In this document: positions 1 through 8,130 of the stretch, piece by piece
Layout: each line of letters opens with the position of its first letter
How positions within the stretch are numbered: the first letter of the stretch is position 1
Source of the DNA: Treponema sp.
GTDB lineage: Bacteria; Spirochaetota; Spirochaetia; Treponematales; Treponemataceae
Reading direction: 5' to 3'
Length of the DNA: 14,856 nucleotides
Assembly (NCBI GenBank): GCA_022510885.1
Contig: JAFLSP010000034.1
Coordinates: 1 to 14,856 of the forward strand
Notes under the pieces: model-generated
Told to the model about the DNA's origin: nothing
The model's input: only the letters and a program-made list of their open reading frames with translations
The model's database searches: none
Translations under genes and position numbers: made by a program

Positions 1-11
1 GGCGGTAGACG

Positions 12-860
12 ATGGCAGGGGCATACATCAAGACGAATTATCACACGCACACGACGTTTTGCGACGGCCGGGACAGCGCGGAGGAGAACGTGCGCGCGGC
101 AATCCGCAAGGGCTTTGCGCATCTGGGGTTTTCGGCGCACTCGCTGTATCCCTTTTCGCTCGCGGGCAACCTCAACCACACGGAGCATGGAACATATATA
201 GAAGAAATACGCCGCCTGCGCAGTGCCTATGCCGGGCAGATTGCCGTCCACGCGGGCTTTGAGGCGGACTATATCCCGGGCATCTGCGCGCCGCGCTTTG
301 ACGCCTACGCGGAGTTCGCGCCGGACTTCCTGATTGGCTCGGTGCATTTTTTGTATGACGGGCAGACGCTGTTCGCCGTTGACCACACGCCGCAGATTCT
401 GCTGGACGCGGTGCGCACGGTGTATCGCGGCGACGCGCGGCAGCTGGTCGGCGCGTATTTTGCCGCCGAGCGCGCCATGCTTGCCGCGGGCGATTTTACG
501 GTTATCGGTCATGCGGACCTAATCCGCAAATTCAACGGCAGCCTGCGGCTGTTTGACGAGCGCGACGAATGGTACCGGCGCGAGGTGCGGGAGGTCGTGC
601 GGGAAATCGCGCGCGCGGGCGTGATTGCGGAAATCAATACGGGCGCAATCAGCCGCGGACACATGAGCGACCCGTACCCGTCGGATTATATGCTCGCGCT
701 GCTCAGGGAAAAGAATGTGCCGGTTATGATTAACGCGGACGCGCATACGGCGGACGCGCTCGACGGCGCGTTTGACCTTGCCCGCGCGCGCGCAAAACAG
801 GCCGGCTACACGGAGGCGGCGTATCTTGCGGACGGCGCGGTGCGCTTCTGCGGGCTGTAG
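12..860 (+). CDS. PHP-domain histidinol-phosphatase (HisJ/HisK family)
   Basis: This 282-residue protein is a metal-dependent phosphoesterase of the PHP family, most like the histidinol-phosphatases that remove phosphate from L-histidinol phosphate in histidine synthesis. The metal-binding set is visible in order: H11-T-H13 with D18, H43, E84 in HAGFEADYIPG, H112 in IGSVHFL, H167 and D169 in IGHADL, and D243 and H245 in NADAHT. EINTGAIS near residue 207 is also typical of the group. The length fits the roughly 260-280 residue HisJ family. An in-frame TAG at 6-8 lies just before the ATG, so the start is inside the window; the Shine-Dalgarno is weak. The stop lies one base from the end of the convergent zinc-finger gene. 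No other his gene is visible, so the substrate could be another phosphate ester; the fold is certain, the substrate less so. Confidence 0.85.
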   Translation: MAGAYIKTNYHTHTTFCDGRDSAEENVRAAIRKGFAHLGFSAHSLYPFSLAGNLNHTEHGTYIEEIRRLRSAYAGQIAVHAGFEADYIPGICAPRFDAYAEFAPDFLIGSVHFLYDGQTLFAVDHTPQILLDAVRTVYRGDARQLVGAYFAAERAMLAAGDFTVIGHADLIRKFNGSLRLFDERDEWYRREVREVVREIARAGVIAEINTGAISRGHMSDPYPSDYMLALLREKNVPVMINADAHTADALDGAFDLARARAKQAGYTEAAYLADGAVRFCGL

Positions 861-861
861 G

Positions 862-1221
862 CTAGCGGTGCTTGCGCTCTTCGTTCGTCTTGCAGTCGAT
901 GCACATGAACGCATAGGGCAGGGCTTCCAGCCGTTCAAGCGGGATGTCCTTGCCGCATTTGAGGCACTTGCCGTATTTTCCCTGCTTGATTCTGTCCAGC
1001 GCGTTGTTTATCTGCTGGAGACGGTTCGCGTCCTGCGTGCCGAGCGATTCGAGCAGCTTGCCGTCAATCACGTCTGAGGCAACGTCAATCACGTCTCCCG
1101 TGGTGTCGCCGCTCTCCATGATTTTCTTGTAGTCCGCGTTCTGCGCCGCCAGCGAGTCCAGGAGCGTCTGCTTCTGCGCTTCCAGCTGCGCCTTCATTTT
1201 TTCGATAAATGCTTGTTCCAT
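862..1221 (-). CDS. DksA/TraR family C4 zinc-finger regulator
   Basis: This 119-residue protein belongs to the DksA/TraR family, which binds in the secondary channel of RNA polymerase and, with ppGpp, adjusts initiation at rRNA and amino-acid promoters. Residues 1-40 and 55-80 would form the coiled-coil arms. The tip carries DVIDVA at 43-48, which matches the DxxDxA tip motif needed for DksA activity. The zinc finger is C86-x2-C89-x17-C107-x2-C110. It is shorter than E. coli DksA (151 residues) at the N terminus but longer than TraR (73). The Shine-Dalgarno includes GGTGAT, eight bases before the ATG, matching the extended anti-SD. It is transcribed divergently from infA, which suggests linked control of translation capacity. 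A DksA-like role is inferred from the intact tip; a gene symbol is withheld because the protein is not full DksA length. Confidence 0.9.
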   Translation of the reverse strand: MEQAFIEKMKAQLEAQKQTLLDSLAAQNADYKKIMESGDTTGDVIDVASDVIDGKLLESLGTQDANRLQQINNALDRIKQGKYGKCLKCGKDIPLERLEALPYAFMCIDCKTNEERKHR

Positions 1222-1240
1222 GTCCTTGAATCACCCTCTA

Positions 1241-1268
1241 TTGACAATTTTAAGTATTTGTACATACT
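1241..1268 (+). promoter_or_regulatory. Probable sigma70 promoter of infA
   Basis: TTGACA at 1241-1246 is followed, after 16 bases, by CATACT at 1263-1268. Transcription would start near 1275, giving a leader of about 60 bases. The leader contains a weak GCAAA/TTTGC hairpin in an A/T-rich stretch. The divergent zinc-finger gene must have its own promoter in the same AT-rich segment, but only weak -35/-10 matches are visible for it. Confidence 0.6.
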
Positions 1269-1337
1269 AATATAAAGGTAAATCGCCAAAAAAGCAAACT
1301 TTTTTTGCAGAAAATCCGCAGATTTTATGGGGGACTT

Positions 1338-1559
1338 GTGGCTAAAGAAGAAGAGATTGAGGTGGAGGGCGTGATTAAGGAGGCGCTGCCGGGCGCGAAA
1401 TTCCGCGTGGAGCTGAAGAAAGGCGGGCACGTCATCATCGCGTACCTTTCCGGGAAGATGCGCAAGCATTACATCAAAATCGTGCCGGGCGACATCGTGA
1501 AGCTCGCCCTCTCGCCCTACGACCTGAACAACGGTCGGATTATTTTCCGCGAGCGCTAG
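1338..1559 (+). CDS. infA: Translation initiation factor IF-1
   Basis: This 73-residue protein is IF-1, which occupies the A site of the 30S subunit and works with IF-2 and IF-3 during initiation. It is a single S1/OB-fold domain, with the family landmarks [30 protein letters not shown] and the C-terminal [12 protein letters not shown]. The start is GTG at 1338: the protein then begins [11 protein letters not shown], exactly as IF-1 usually does, and has the usual length of about 72 residues. A longer reading from 1305 would add eleven non-conserved residues. The Shine-Dalgarno is GGGGGA at 1329-1334, with a short spacing. The gene is monocistronic. It diverges from the zinc-finger gene and ends seven bases from the convergent J-domain gene. 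Confidence 0.96.
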   Translation: MAKEEEIEVEGVIKEALPGAKFRVELKKGGHVIIAYLSGKMRKHYIKIVPGDIVKLALSPYDLNNGRIIFRER

Positions 1560-1566
1560 CGTACCC

Positions 1567-2142
1567 TTACCGGGCGAACAGCCCCTTGAACGCGCGCACG
1601 GTGCCTTTCGCGCCTTTGATGAGCGCGGCAAAGCCGACAATCGGGCCGAAGGGGATGAACCAGAAAAGGTAGTGCAAGAGAACCACCCCAAGGATGAAGA
1701 TGAGGAGATGCTGGATGAGCGACGAAAGGCTCTGCCCGAGTCCTGCGGGGCGGTCGTCCTGGCGGTGGTAGTATTCCTGCCACTGCTGCGAGTACCGCTG
1801 TTCCGACTGGCGGTGTGCCTCCTGGAACGCGCTGTTGAACCACTGGTAGAATGCGTCTTCCTGCTGTGCGTCGCCGCGCCATCCCTGCTGCCCGGAGAAG
1901 CCGCCGTAGGTCGTCTGCGCGTCGGCGTATGACGAGGTGCCGTAGCGGTCGTACTGCATCCGTTTTGTCTTGTCGCCCAGGACTTCGTAGGCGGCGTTTA
2001 TCTGCTTGAATTTTTCTTCTGCCGTCTTGTCGCCCTGGTTGCGGTCGGGGTGGTATTTGAACGCTTGTGTGCGGTAGGCTTTTTTGATGTCGTCTTCGCT
2101 TGCTGTCCTGCTCACGCCGAGCACGCGGTACAAATCGTCCAT
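1567..2142 (-). CDS. Small membrane-anchored J-domain protein (DnaJ-like)
   Basis: This 191-residue protein has an N-terminal J domain (about residues 2-67) with the HPD tripeptide at 31-33, which stimulates the ATPase of a DnaK-type Hsp70. The domain is introduced by [21 protein letters not shown]. There is no Gly/Phe region, no CxxCxGxG zinc-finger repeat and no DnaJ C-terminal domain, so this is not classical DnaJ. A Q/Y/W-rich linker (about 75-130) is followed by a strongly hydrophobic stretch at 142-175, probably one or two membrane segments, and a basic tail. It may recruit Hsp70 to the membrane. The ATG at 2142 was chosen because J proteins normally begin just before D-Y/L-Y-x-V-L-G; a TTG at 2178 would add twelve residues. 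It lies downstream of rnhA (43-nt gap), probably on the same transcript. Confidence 0.85.
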   Translation of the reverse strand: MDDLYRVLGVSRTASEDDIKKAYRTQAFKYHPDRNQGDKTAEEKFKQINAAYEVLGDKTKRMQYDRYGTSSYADAQTTYGGFSGQQGWRGDAQQEDAFYQWFNSAFQEAHRQSEQRYSQQWQEYYHRQDDRPAGLGQSLSSLIQHLLIFILGVVLLHYLFWFIPFGPIVGFAALIKGAKGTVRAFKGLFAR

Positions 2143-2185
2143 AGCCTTTAAAATAATGTATCTCGCGGCGGGAGACAAGTGCCTT

Positions 2186-2662
2186 TCAGCGGAATTTTGC
2201 CATTTCCTGCTGGCAGAGCCAGTCGCAGCGTTCGTTGTACTGCACGCCCGCGTGTCCTTTGACCCACCGCCATTCCACGGTGAGCGCGGCGTTGAGCGCG
2301 TCGAGCTGCTGCCACAGGTCTTGGTTCAGCACGGGCTTTTTTGCGGCCGTCTTCCAGCCGTTTTTCTTCCAGCCGTGAATCCATGCGGTGATGCCGTTCC
2401 TGACGTACTGGCTGTCGCTGTAGAGCGTGACGGGGCGGCCGGCAAAGCGCGCGGTGTTGTGGACTGCGGCAAGCGCGTTGATGGCGGCGGTGAGCTCCAT
2501 TTTGTTGTTGGTGGTGTGCGCCTCGCCGCCGCTCAGCTCGCGCGCCTCGCCGTCGGCAATCACGACGCAGGCCCAGCCGCCCGGTCCGGGGTTGCCGCTG
2601 CATCCGCCGTCCGTGTACACGATGATTGCGTCCCGTGCCGTGTTCATGTCGTCAAAAGTCAT
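2186..2662 (-). CDS. rnhA: Ribonuclease HI
   Basis: This 158-residue protein is RNase HI, which cleaves the RNA strand of RNA:DNA hybrids (primer removal, R-loop clearance) in the cytoplasm with Mg2+. The carboxylates are all present: D18 in [16 protein letters not shown]56 in [10 protein letters not shown]83 in YSDSQYV and D147 in NERCDWLC, with the catalytic-loop histidine H137 in KGHAG. The basic protrusion [15 protein letters not shown], typical of the E. coli type, is intact. The length matches E. coli RNase HI (155 residues). The start at 2662 is supported by GGAGGA seven bases upstream; an open frame continues to 2746 but lacks such a site. It is the first gene of a minus-strand unit with the J-domain gene and is transcribed divergently from groEL. 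Confidence 0.95.
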   Translation of the reverse strand: MTFDDMNTARDAIIVYTDGGCSGNPGPGGWACVVIADGEARELSGGEAHTTNNKMELTAAINALAAVHNTARFAGRPVTLYSDSQYVRNGITAWIHGWKKNGWKTAAKKPVLNQDLWQQLDALNAALTVEWRWVKGHAGVQYNERCDWLCQQEMAKFR

Positions 2663-2711
2663 CGCGGTGTCCTCCGGCGGTGTGAAAAAATCTGTCGAAT
2701 TTCCTTGCCGT

Positions 2712-2734
2712 TCGACAGAAAATGTAGTAGTTTG

Positions 2735-2742
<8 letters not shown>
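2712..2742 (+). promoter_or_regulatory. Promoter of groEL
   Basis: A perfect TATAAT lies at 2737-2742. The best -35 is TCGACA at 2712-2717 with a long 19-base spacer, so the -10 is much better supported than the -35. Transcription would start near 2749-2750. No CIRCE element and no sigma32-like promoter is visible. Confidence 0.6.
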
Positions 2743-4429
<1,687 letters not shown>

Positions 4430-4448
4430 TCAGTCGTATCTGATTGCG

Positions 4449-4481
4449 AAGGCAGTCTGCTTTGGCGGACTGCCTTTTTTT
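4449..4481 (+). terminator. Intrinsic terminator of groEL
   Basis: GGCAGTCTGC (4451-4460) and GCGGACTGCC (4465-4474) form a ten-pair stem with one G-U pair and a TTTG loop. Seven T residues follow (4475-4481). It starts about 20 bases after the groEL stop. The T-run also lies at the -35 position of the next gene. Confidence 0.93.
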
Positions 4482-4503
4482 GTTGGGGAAAGTCTGCTAT
4501 ACT
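4475..4503 (+). promoter_or_regulatory. Extended -10 promoter of the M15 peptidase gene
   Basis: TGCTATACT (4495-4503) is an extended -10 element with TATACT at 4498-4503. The -35 position holds only TTTTTT (4475-4480, 17-base spacer), which is the T-run of the groEL terminator. The ATG begins six bases after the -10 box, so a normal start site would fall on or next to the A of the ATG. Confidence 0.55.
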
Positions 4504-4509
4504 AGTCGT

Positions 4510-5454
4510 ATGAGAAAGAGGGCGGCGGGTGTTTGTGTGTTCGCGCTGTGCGTGCTTGTGGGCGCGGGTGCGACGGGGTTTTCCTGGGGCGGGGCGAGTC
4601 TGCCCGTGCCGCACGGGCTGTGGGCGTTGCGTCGCGCGTATCCCGACGTGCGCTTTTCGGCGCAGTATGATTTTGCGCGGTTGGACTGGCGAATTGACGT
4701 GACGGTTCCCGGTGCTGCCGGCAAAAAGGCAGTGAAGCGCGCGACGTTTTACTGGGCGGACGGCTCGATGCTCCCCGCGCAGGAACTGGAGCGGCGTGAG
4801 AAATACTGGACGCTGCTCTATCACTATGCGGAGGAACTGAAAGACCCCGCGACGATGAGCGAGGAAGAGGTCGCGCGGATGCGCTCGTTCGGCTCGACGG
4901 ACAACCGGCGTAATGGCGCGGGAACGCCGATGTTTTTCTTTGAGTTTCTGTATGACGCGGACAGCCGTGCGGACTTGGAGTCGCATATTGTTTCGGTGCG
5001 CTTTTTGGGCAAGCCGACCAAAGTGCATGAGCGGATTCTGCCCGCCTTGCGCCGCGTGGAAGCGCGCGTGAACGCGCTTGCGCAGTCGGACAGCGACGTG
5101 CGTTCGTTTTTGGCGAACCTTAGCTCTACGGATGCGTATTATTGGCGGCGCATTGCTGGTACGCAGCGGCTTTCGTTCCACAGCCTGGGCATTGCGGTGG
5201 ACGTTCTGCCCAAAAACCGGGGCGGAAAGGAAATCTTCTGGAGCTGGACGCGCGACCGCGTGGGTGCGGACTGGATACTCACGCCCCTGAGCCGCCGCTG
5301 GATGCCGCCCGCGTCCGTCATCGCGGTGTTTGAGGGCGAGGGTTTCATTTGGGGCGGCAAGTGGGGCATTTTTGACAATATGCACTTTGAGTATCACCCC
5401 GAGCTGTTCCAAATCCGCCTGCTGGACGCATACGCGGCCGCTAGAACGAGATGA
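4510..5454 (+). CDS. Exported M15-family zinc peptidase (peptidoglycan-directed)
   Basis: This 314-residue protein has an N-terminal signal sequence (basic MRKR, then a hydrophobic stretch to about residue 22) and a C-terminal M15 (VanY/endolysin-like) domain. The zinc ligands are H224 and D231 in FHSLGIAVDV and H292 in DNMHFEY; D289 occupies the place of the general base. The D-x-x-H form resembles the M15C group of L-alanyl-D-glutamate peptidases (phage endolysins) rather than the E-x-W-H of VanX/VanY. It probably cuts peptidoglycan peptides in the periplasm. The first 200 residues have no domain I recognise. The start at 4510 gives a proper signal peptide; earlier in-frame starts would lie inside the groEL terminator. 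No Shine-Dalgarno is present. The 3' end overlaps the convergent dGTPase-like gene by 14 bp. Confidence 0.8.
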   Translation: MRKRAAGVCVFALCVLVGAGATGFSWGGASLPVPHGLWALRRAYPDVRFSAQYDFARLDWRIDVTVPGAAGKKAVKRATFYWADGSMLPAQELERREKYWTLLYHYAEELKDPATMSEEEVARMRSFGSTDNRRNGAGTPMFFFEFLYDADSRADLESHIVSVRFLGKPTKVHERILPALRRVEARVNALAQSDSDVRSFLANLSSTDAYYWRRIAGTQRLSFHSLGIAVDVLPKNRGGKEIFWSWTRDRVGADWILTPLSRRWMPPASVIAVFEGEGFIWGGKWGIFDNMHFEYHPELFQIRLLDAYAAARTR

Positions 5455-6703
5455 TTTCTTCGTAGCACTCGATGGCAAACTGGTCGGTCATGCCGGAGAT
5501 GTATTCAATCACGCATTTTTGGTAGGACTCGTTGTCGGCAAGGTCAAAGACGACGGGGGTCTGGTAGCGGCGCGCGGTTTTGCGGTCGGGGGCATAGTTC
5601 GTGTAGCGCACGAGCCAGTCGTCAAAGGTCTTGCCGAGTTTGGGGTACTGCGCGAGCGCGCGCGGAAGTCGGCCGTTCTGGGCGAAAGCCTGTGCGCGCA
5701 TGAGCGTGTCGTGCAGGGTGCCGATGACGTTCGAGGCGTATTTTTGGAATTCGCGCAGCCGCCAGTGGTTGTAGATGTTCGCGAAACTGAACCGCTTTAA
5801 CTCGGTGATGAAACGGAAATAGTGGTCGCTGAAGCACAGCCCGGTCTGCGGCGTGCTCTGCTCGCACAAGTCAACAATCATGTCGTTTATCAGCACGGTG
5901 GTGTTCACGGCTTTTCCGCTGCGGTGGGTGAGCGGCTTGCCGTTGCGCGTGATGCCCACGGTCTCCGCGACGATTTCGCGCAGTTGGCGGTAGCTTCCCA
6001 TGTCGAGGATGTGGTAGGTGCGCGCGTCCTCAATGTCGCGCCCGAGGAAGGCGATTTTGTCGCTCAGTTTAACCACGCAGCCTTCCCAGGTGTAGGGCTG
6101 CACCTGTCCCGGTCGCTTGATGTCGTAGAGCGGCATCGCGTCGTCGCGCGGGCGGATGCCCTGTTGGTCGATTTCTCCGCAGTGGCAGATAAGCCCGTCG
6201 CGCACGGCGTAGGTCAGGTTGAGCGGCCGCTCCGCGCCGTCGGGGGTCTGCAAGGTTTCGATGTAGTCCGCAAAAAAGAGGCTGTTGCGCTCGTGCCAGA
6301 ATTTTTTGGGGGCGTTTGCGCCCGGTTTCTGCCGCATGAGCGCGTTCAGGCAGTCCTCGCCGTGGTGTCCGAACGGGGCGTGTCCGATGTCGTGCCCGAT
6401 GGCGATGGATTCGGTCAGCTGCTCGTTCAGCCCGAGGTATTTTGCAATCGTGGTGGCGACCGAGGCGACGTGCAGCACGTGTTCCATGCGCGTGCACACG
6501 TGGTCATTGTGCGGGGCGAAAAAGACCTGCGTCTTGTGCTTGAGCCGACGGTATGCCTGGCAGTGCAGCAGCCGCGTGTAGTCGCGCTCAAACGCCGTGC
6601 GGATGTCGTTGCCGCGCCCGTAGATGTTCGTCTCGCGGCGAATCGCCTGCTCCCACTTGCGGCTGAGCGAGTCGCAGCGCACCGTTGCAAAAGCCTGTCT
6701 CAT
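5441..6703 (-). CDS. dgt: dGTPase-like HD-domain phosphohydrolase
   Basis: This 420-residue protein belongs to the deoxyguanosinetriphosphate triphosphohydrolase family of HD proteins, which release tripolyphosphate from dNTPs and so influence dNTP pools. The metal site is complete: H75 in RMEHVLHV, H104-D105 in IGHDIGHAPFGHHGED and D215 in KLSDKIAFLGRDIED. Substrate-site hallmarks such as QAYRRLKHKTQVF (49-61) are also present. The length is close to family members of 400-500 residues; it may be one of the shorter proteins with relaxed dNTP specificity, so the substrate is uncertain. The ATG at 6703 is preferred because MRQAFATVRCDSLSRKW leads into the usual family start, and a promoter lies directly before it. 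No Shine-Dalgarno is visible. It is divergent from the biotin transporter operon and convergent with the M15 gene. Confidence 0.88.
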   Translation of the reverse strand: MRQAFATVRCDSLSRKWEQAIRRETNIYGRGNDIRTAFERDYTRLLHCQAYRRLKHKTQVFFAPHNDHVCTRMEHVLHVASVATTIAKYLGLNEQLTESIAIGHDIGHAPFGHHGEDCLNALMRQKPGANAPKKFWHERNSLFFADYIETLQTPDGAERPLNLTYAVRDGLICHCGEIDQQGIRPRDDAMPLYDIKRPGQVQPYTWEGCVVKLSDKIAFLGRDIEDARTYHILDMGSYRQLREIVAETVGITRNGKPLTHRSGKAVNTTVLINDMIVDLCEQSTPQTGLCFSDHYFRFITELKRFSFANIYNHWRLREFQKYASNVIGTLHDTLMRAQAFAQNGRLPRALAQYPKLGKTFDDWLVRYTNYAPDRKTARRYQTPVVFDLADNESYQKCVIEYISGMTDQFAIECYEEIISF

Positions 6704-6709
6704 AGGAAC

Positions 6710-6738
6710 AGTATAGCGGGCGCACGGCCGAAGCGCAA
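6710..6738 (-). promoter_or_regulatory. Promoter of the dgt-like gene, directly abutting the ATG
   Basis: On the minus strand, TTGCGC (6738-6733) and TATACT (6715-6710) are separated by 17 bases. Only six bases lie between TATACT and the ATG, so the expected start site is on or next to the first base of the start codon. The -35 box is six bases from the -35 box of the divergent bioY promoter. Confidence 0.65.
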
Positions 6739-6744
6739 GTTGGC

Positions 6745-6773
6745 TTGACACGGTGCGCGCAGGCGGATAGAAT
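6745..6773 (+). promoter_or_regulatory. Consensus sigma70 promoter of the bioY operon
   Basis: TTGACA (6745-6750) and TAGAAT (6768-6773) are separated by exactly 17 bases. Transcription would begin near 6780. The last three bases of the -10 box belong to the left arm of the inverted repeat, so a bound repressor would block polymerase. Confidence 0.85.
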
Positions 6774-6808
6774 TGTTACCTAGATATGAAGTTTATGAGG
6801 TAACAATT
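6771..6808. promoter_or_regulatory. Probable BirA operator (biotin regulon)
   Basis: The perfect 11-bp arms AATTGTTACCT (6771-6781) and AGGTAACAATT (6798-6808) flank 16 bases. The core TTGTTACCT-N16-AGGTAACAA has the same outer spacing and closely similar ends to the E. coli operator form TTGTAAACC-N16-GGTTTACAA, known to bind the biotin-protein ligase/repressor BirA with biotinyl-AMP. It overlaps the -10 box, the transcription start and the GAGG Shine-Dalgarno (6797-6800 region) of bioY. Its position before a biotin transporter supports the call. birA itself is not in the window. Confidence 0.85.
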
Positions 6809-7393
6809 ATGCAGAAAAAGGTATTGCGGTCGTCGATTGTGGCGTTTTTTGCGGCGATTATCTGCGCCACCAGTTTTTTTCGCGTTCCCGTGCCGGGCAT
6901 TCAGCAGGGCATCCTCGTGCAGAACGCGATGTGCGTCCTGACGGCGGTGCTGCTGGGCGGCGTGTGGGGTGTGTTGCCGACCGCGCTGTTCGTGACGGTG
7001 GGCGTGCTGGGGCTGCCGGTGTTCGCGGGCGGGCAGGGCGGCTTTCAGATTCTGACCAACATTCAGGGCGGATACCGCATCGGCTGGGTGCTTGCGGCAC
7101 TGCTTGCGGGCGTGATTTCCGCGCGTCCCTCGGTGGAAGAAAAGCGCGTCCGAAAAGGAACGGTCGTGCGCCTGTCGCTCGCGGTGCTGGTCGGCATGGT
7201 GGCGGTGTATCTTCCCGAGCTGTTGTACGTCATCGCCTTTGAGCAGGCGCAGCGGGGCGTTGGCGGCGCGGTTCGGCTCTTCGTTGCGGCGTTTTTCGCG
7301 CCCTTTCTGCTGGTCGATTTTCTGAAAGCGGTCGTCGTCGTGCCGCTCGCGCTCAAAATCCGCCCGGTGGTCGCGCAGTATCTGTATGACTGA
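6809..7393 (+). CDS. bioY: BioY, substrate-binding (S) component of a biotin ECF transporter
   Basis: This 194-residue, very hydrophobic protein is BioY, the membrane S component that captures biotin in energy-coupling-factor transporters. Family landmarks are the N-terminal helix followed by FFRVPVPG, the glycine-rich GLPVFAGGQGG (68-78), NIQGGYRIGW (84-93) and the C-terminal LLVDFLKA segment, whose D-x-x-K is typical. About five or six membrane helices can be seen. The start at 6809 has GAGG eight bases upstream; a longer frame begins at 6773 within the operator. The gene overlaps the ATPase gene by eight bases and is followed by the permease gene, so all three transporter parts are co-transcribed. 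A BirA-type operator and a consensus promoter precede it, which indicates repression when biotin is plentiful. Confidence 0.93.
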   Translation: MQKKVLRSSIVAFFAAIICATSFFRVPVPGIQQGILVQNAMCVLTAVLLGGVWGVLPTALFVTVGVLGLPVFAGGQGGFQILTNIQGGYRIGWVLAALLAGVISARPSVEEKRVRKGTVVRLSLAVLVGMVAVYLPELLYVIAFEQAQRGVGGAVRLFVAAFFAPFLLVDFLKAVVVVPLALKIRPVVAQYLYD

Positions 7394-8129
7394 CGGCGTG
7401 TGCAATGCGGCGGACGCGATTACGGTTGACCGCGTGACCAAGACCTTTTCCACGCCGGACGGCAAGAAGACGGCGGTGCGCGACGTGTCGTTTTCGCTCG
7501 GCGCGGGGACGCTCACGGTGATTGGCGGCGAGAACGGCTCGGGCAAAAGCGTGCTGATGAGCATCATCGCGGGATTGGAAACGGCGACGGCGGGGACGGT
7601 CACGACCTGCGGCAAGGCGGGCTTGGTGTTCCAAGAAGCGGACACGCAGATTCTGGGCGAAACCCCACGCGAGGACATCGGCTTCGGTCCGAAAAATCAG
7701 AAGAAATCAAAAAAAGACGTTGCGCTTGCGGTGCAGTCCGCGTTGGAGCAGGTCGGACTGACGGCAAAGGCGGATTTTCCGGCGCGCTTCCTTTCCGGCG
7801 GCGAAAAGCGGCGGCTTGCGGTGGCGTGTATGCTTGCCATGGATTTGCCGATTATCATGTTTGACGAGCCGTATGCGAACCTCGACGTTGGCGGCGTGCG
7901 GCAGGTGAACGCGCTCATCAGGCAGCTCAAGGCGCGGGGCAAGACGCTCGTCATTCTGACCCATGAGTTGGAAAAGTGCCTGGGGCTGGCTGACCGGTTT
8001 ATCGTGCTGTTCCGCGGTGAAAAGGTGTTTGACGGAACGCCGCAGGAAGGCGTGGCGCAGCCGCTGGAGCAGTGGAACATCAGGAATCCGCTTGCGCGCT
8101 ACGAGACGCTCGCCGATTTGGTGTGGTGA
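7386..8129 (+). CDS. ECF transporter ATP-binding protein (BioM/EcfA-like)
   Basis: This 247-residue ABC ATPase energises biotin uptake by BioY. It has Walker A GGENGSGKS (47-55), the Q-loop in FQEADTQILGETPREDIGFGP (Q83), whose Q-loop region is characteristic of the cobalt/ECF (CbiO) subgroup, signature LSGGE (136-140), Walker B IIMFDEP (D160, E161), and the switch histidine in LTHE (H193). A single ATPase gene is present, so the transporter would use a homodimer, as in the BioMNY systems of proteobacteria. The start ATG overlaps the last eight bases of bioY (translational coupling). The next gene begins one base after the TGA. The neighbours make biotin the likely substrate, although ECF modules can also serve other S components. 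Confidence 0.92.
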   Translation: MTDGVCNAADAITVDRVTKTFSTPDGKKTAVRDVSFSLGAGTLTVIGGENGSGKSVLMSIIAGLETATAGTVTTCGKAGLVFQEADTQILGETPREDIGFGPKNQKKSKKDVALAVQSALEQVGLTAKADFPARFLSGGEKRRLAVACMLAMDLPIIMFDEPYANLDVGGVRQVNALIRQLKARGKTLVILTHELEKCLGLADRFIVLFRGEKVFDGTPQEGVAQPLEQWNIRNPLARYETLADLVW

Positions 8130-8130
8130 T

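Noticed and set aside
5822..6748. A 308-codon open frame on the plus strand opposite the dgt-like gene
   Set aside because: The dgt-like frame contains a complete HD active site; this one has none and would also cross the dgt promoter.
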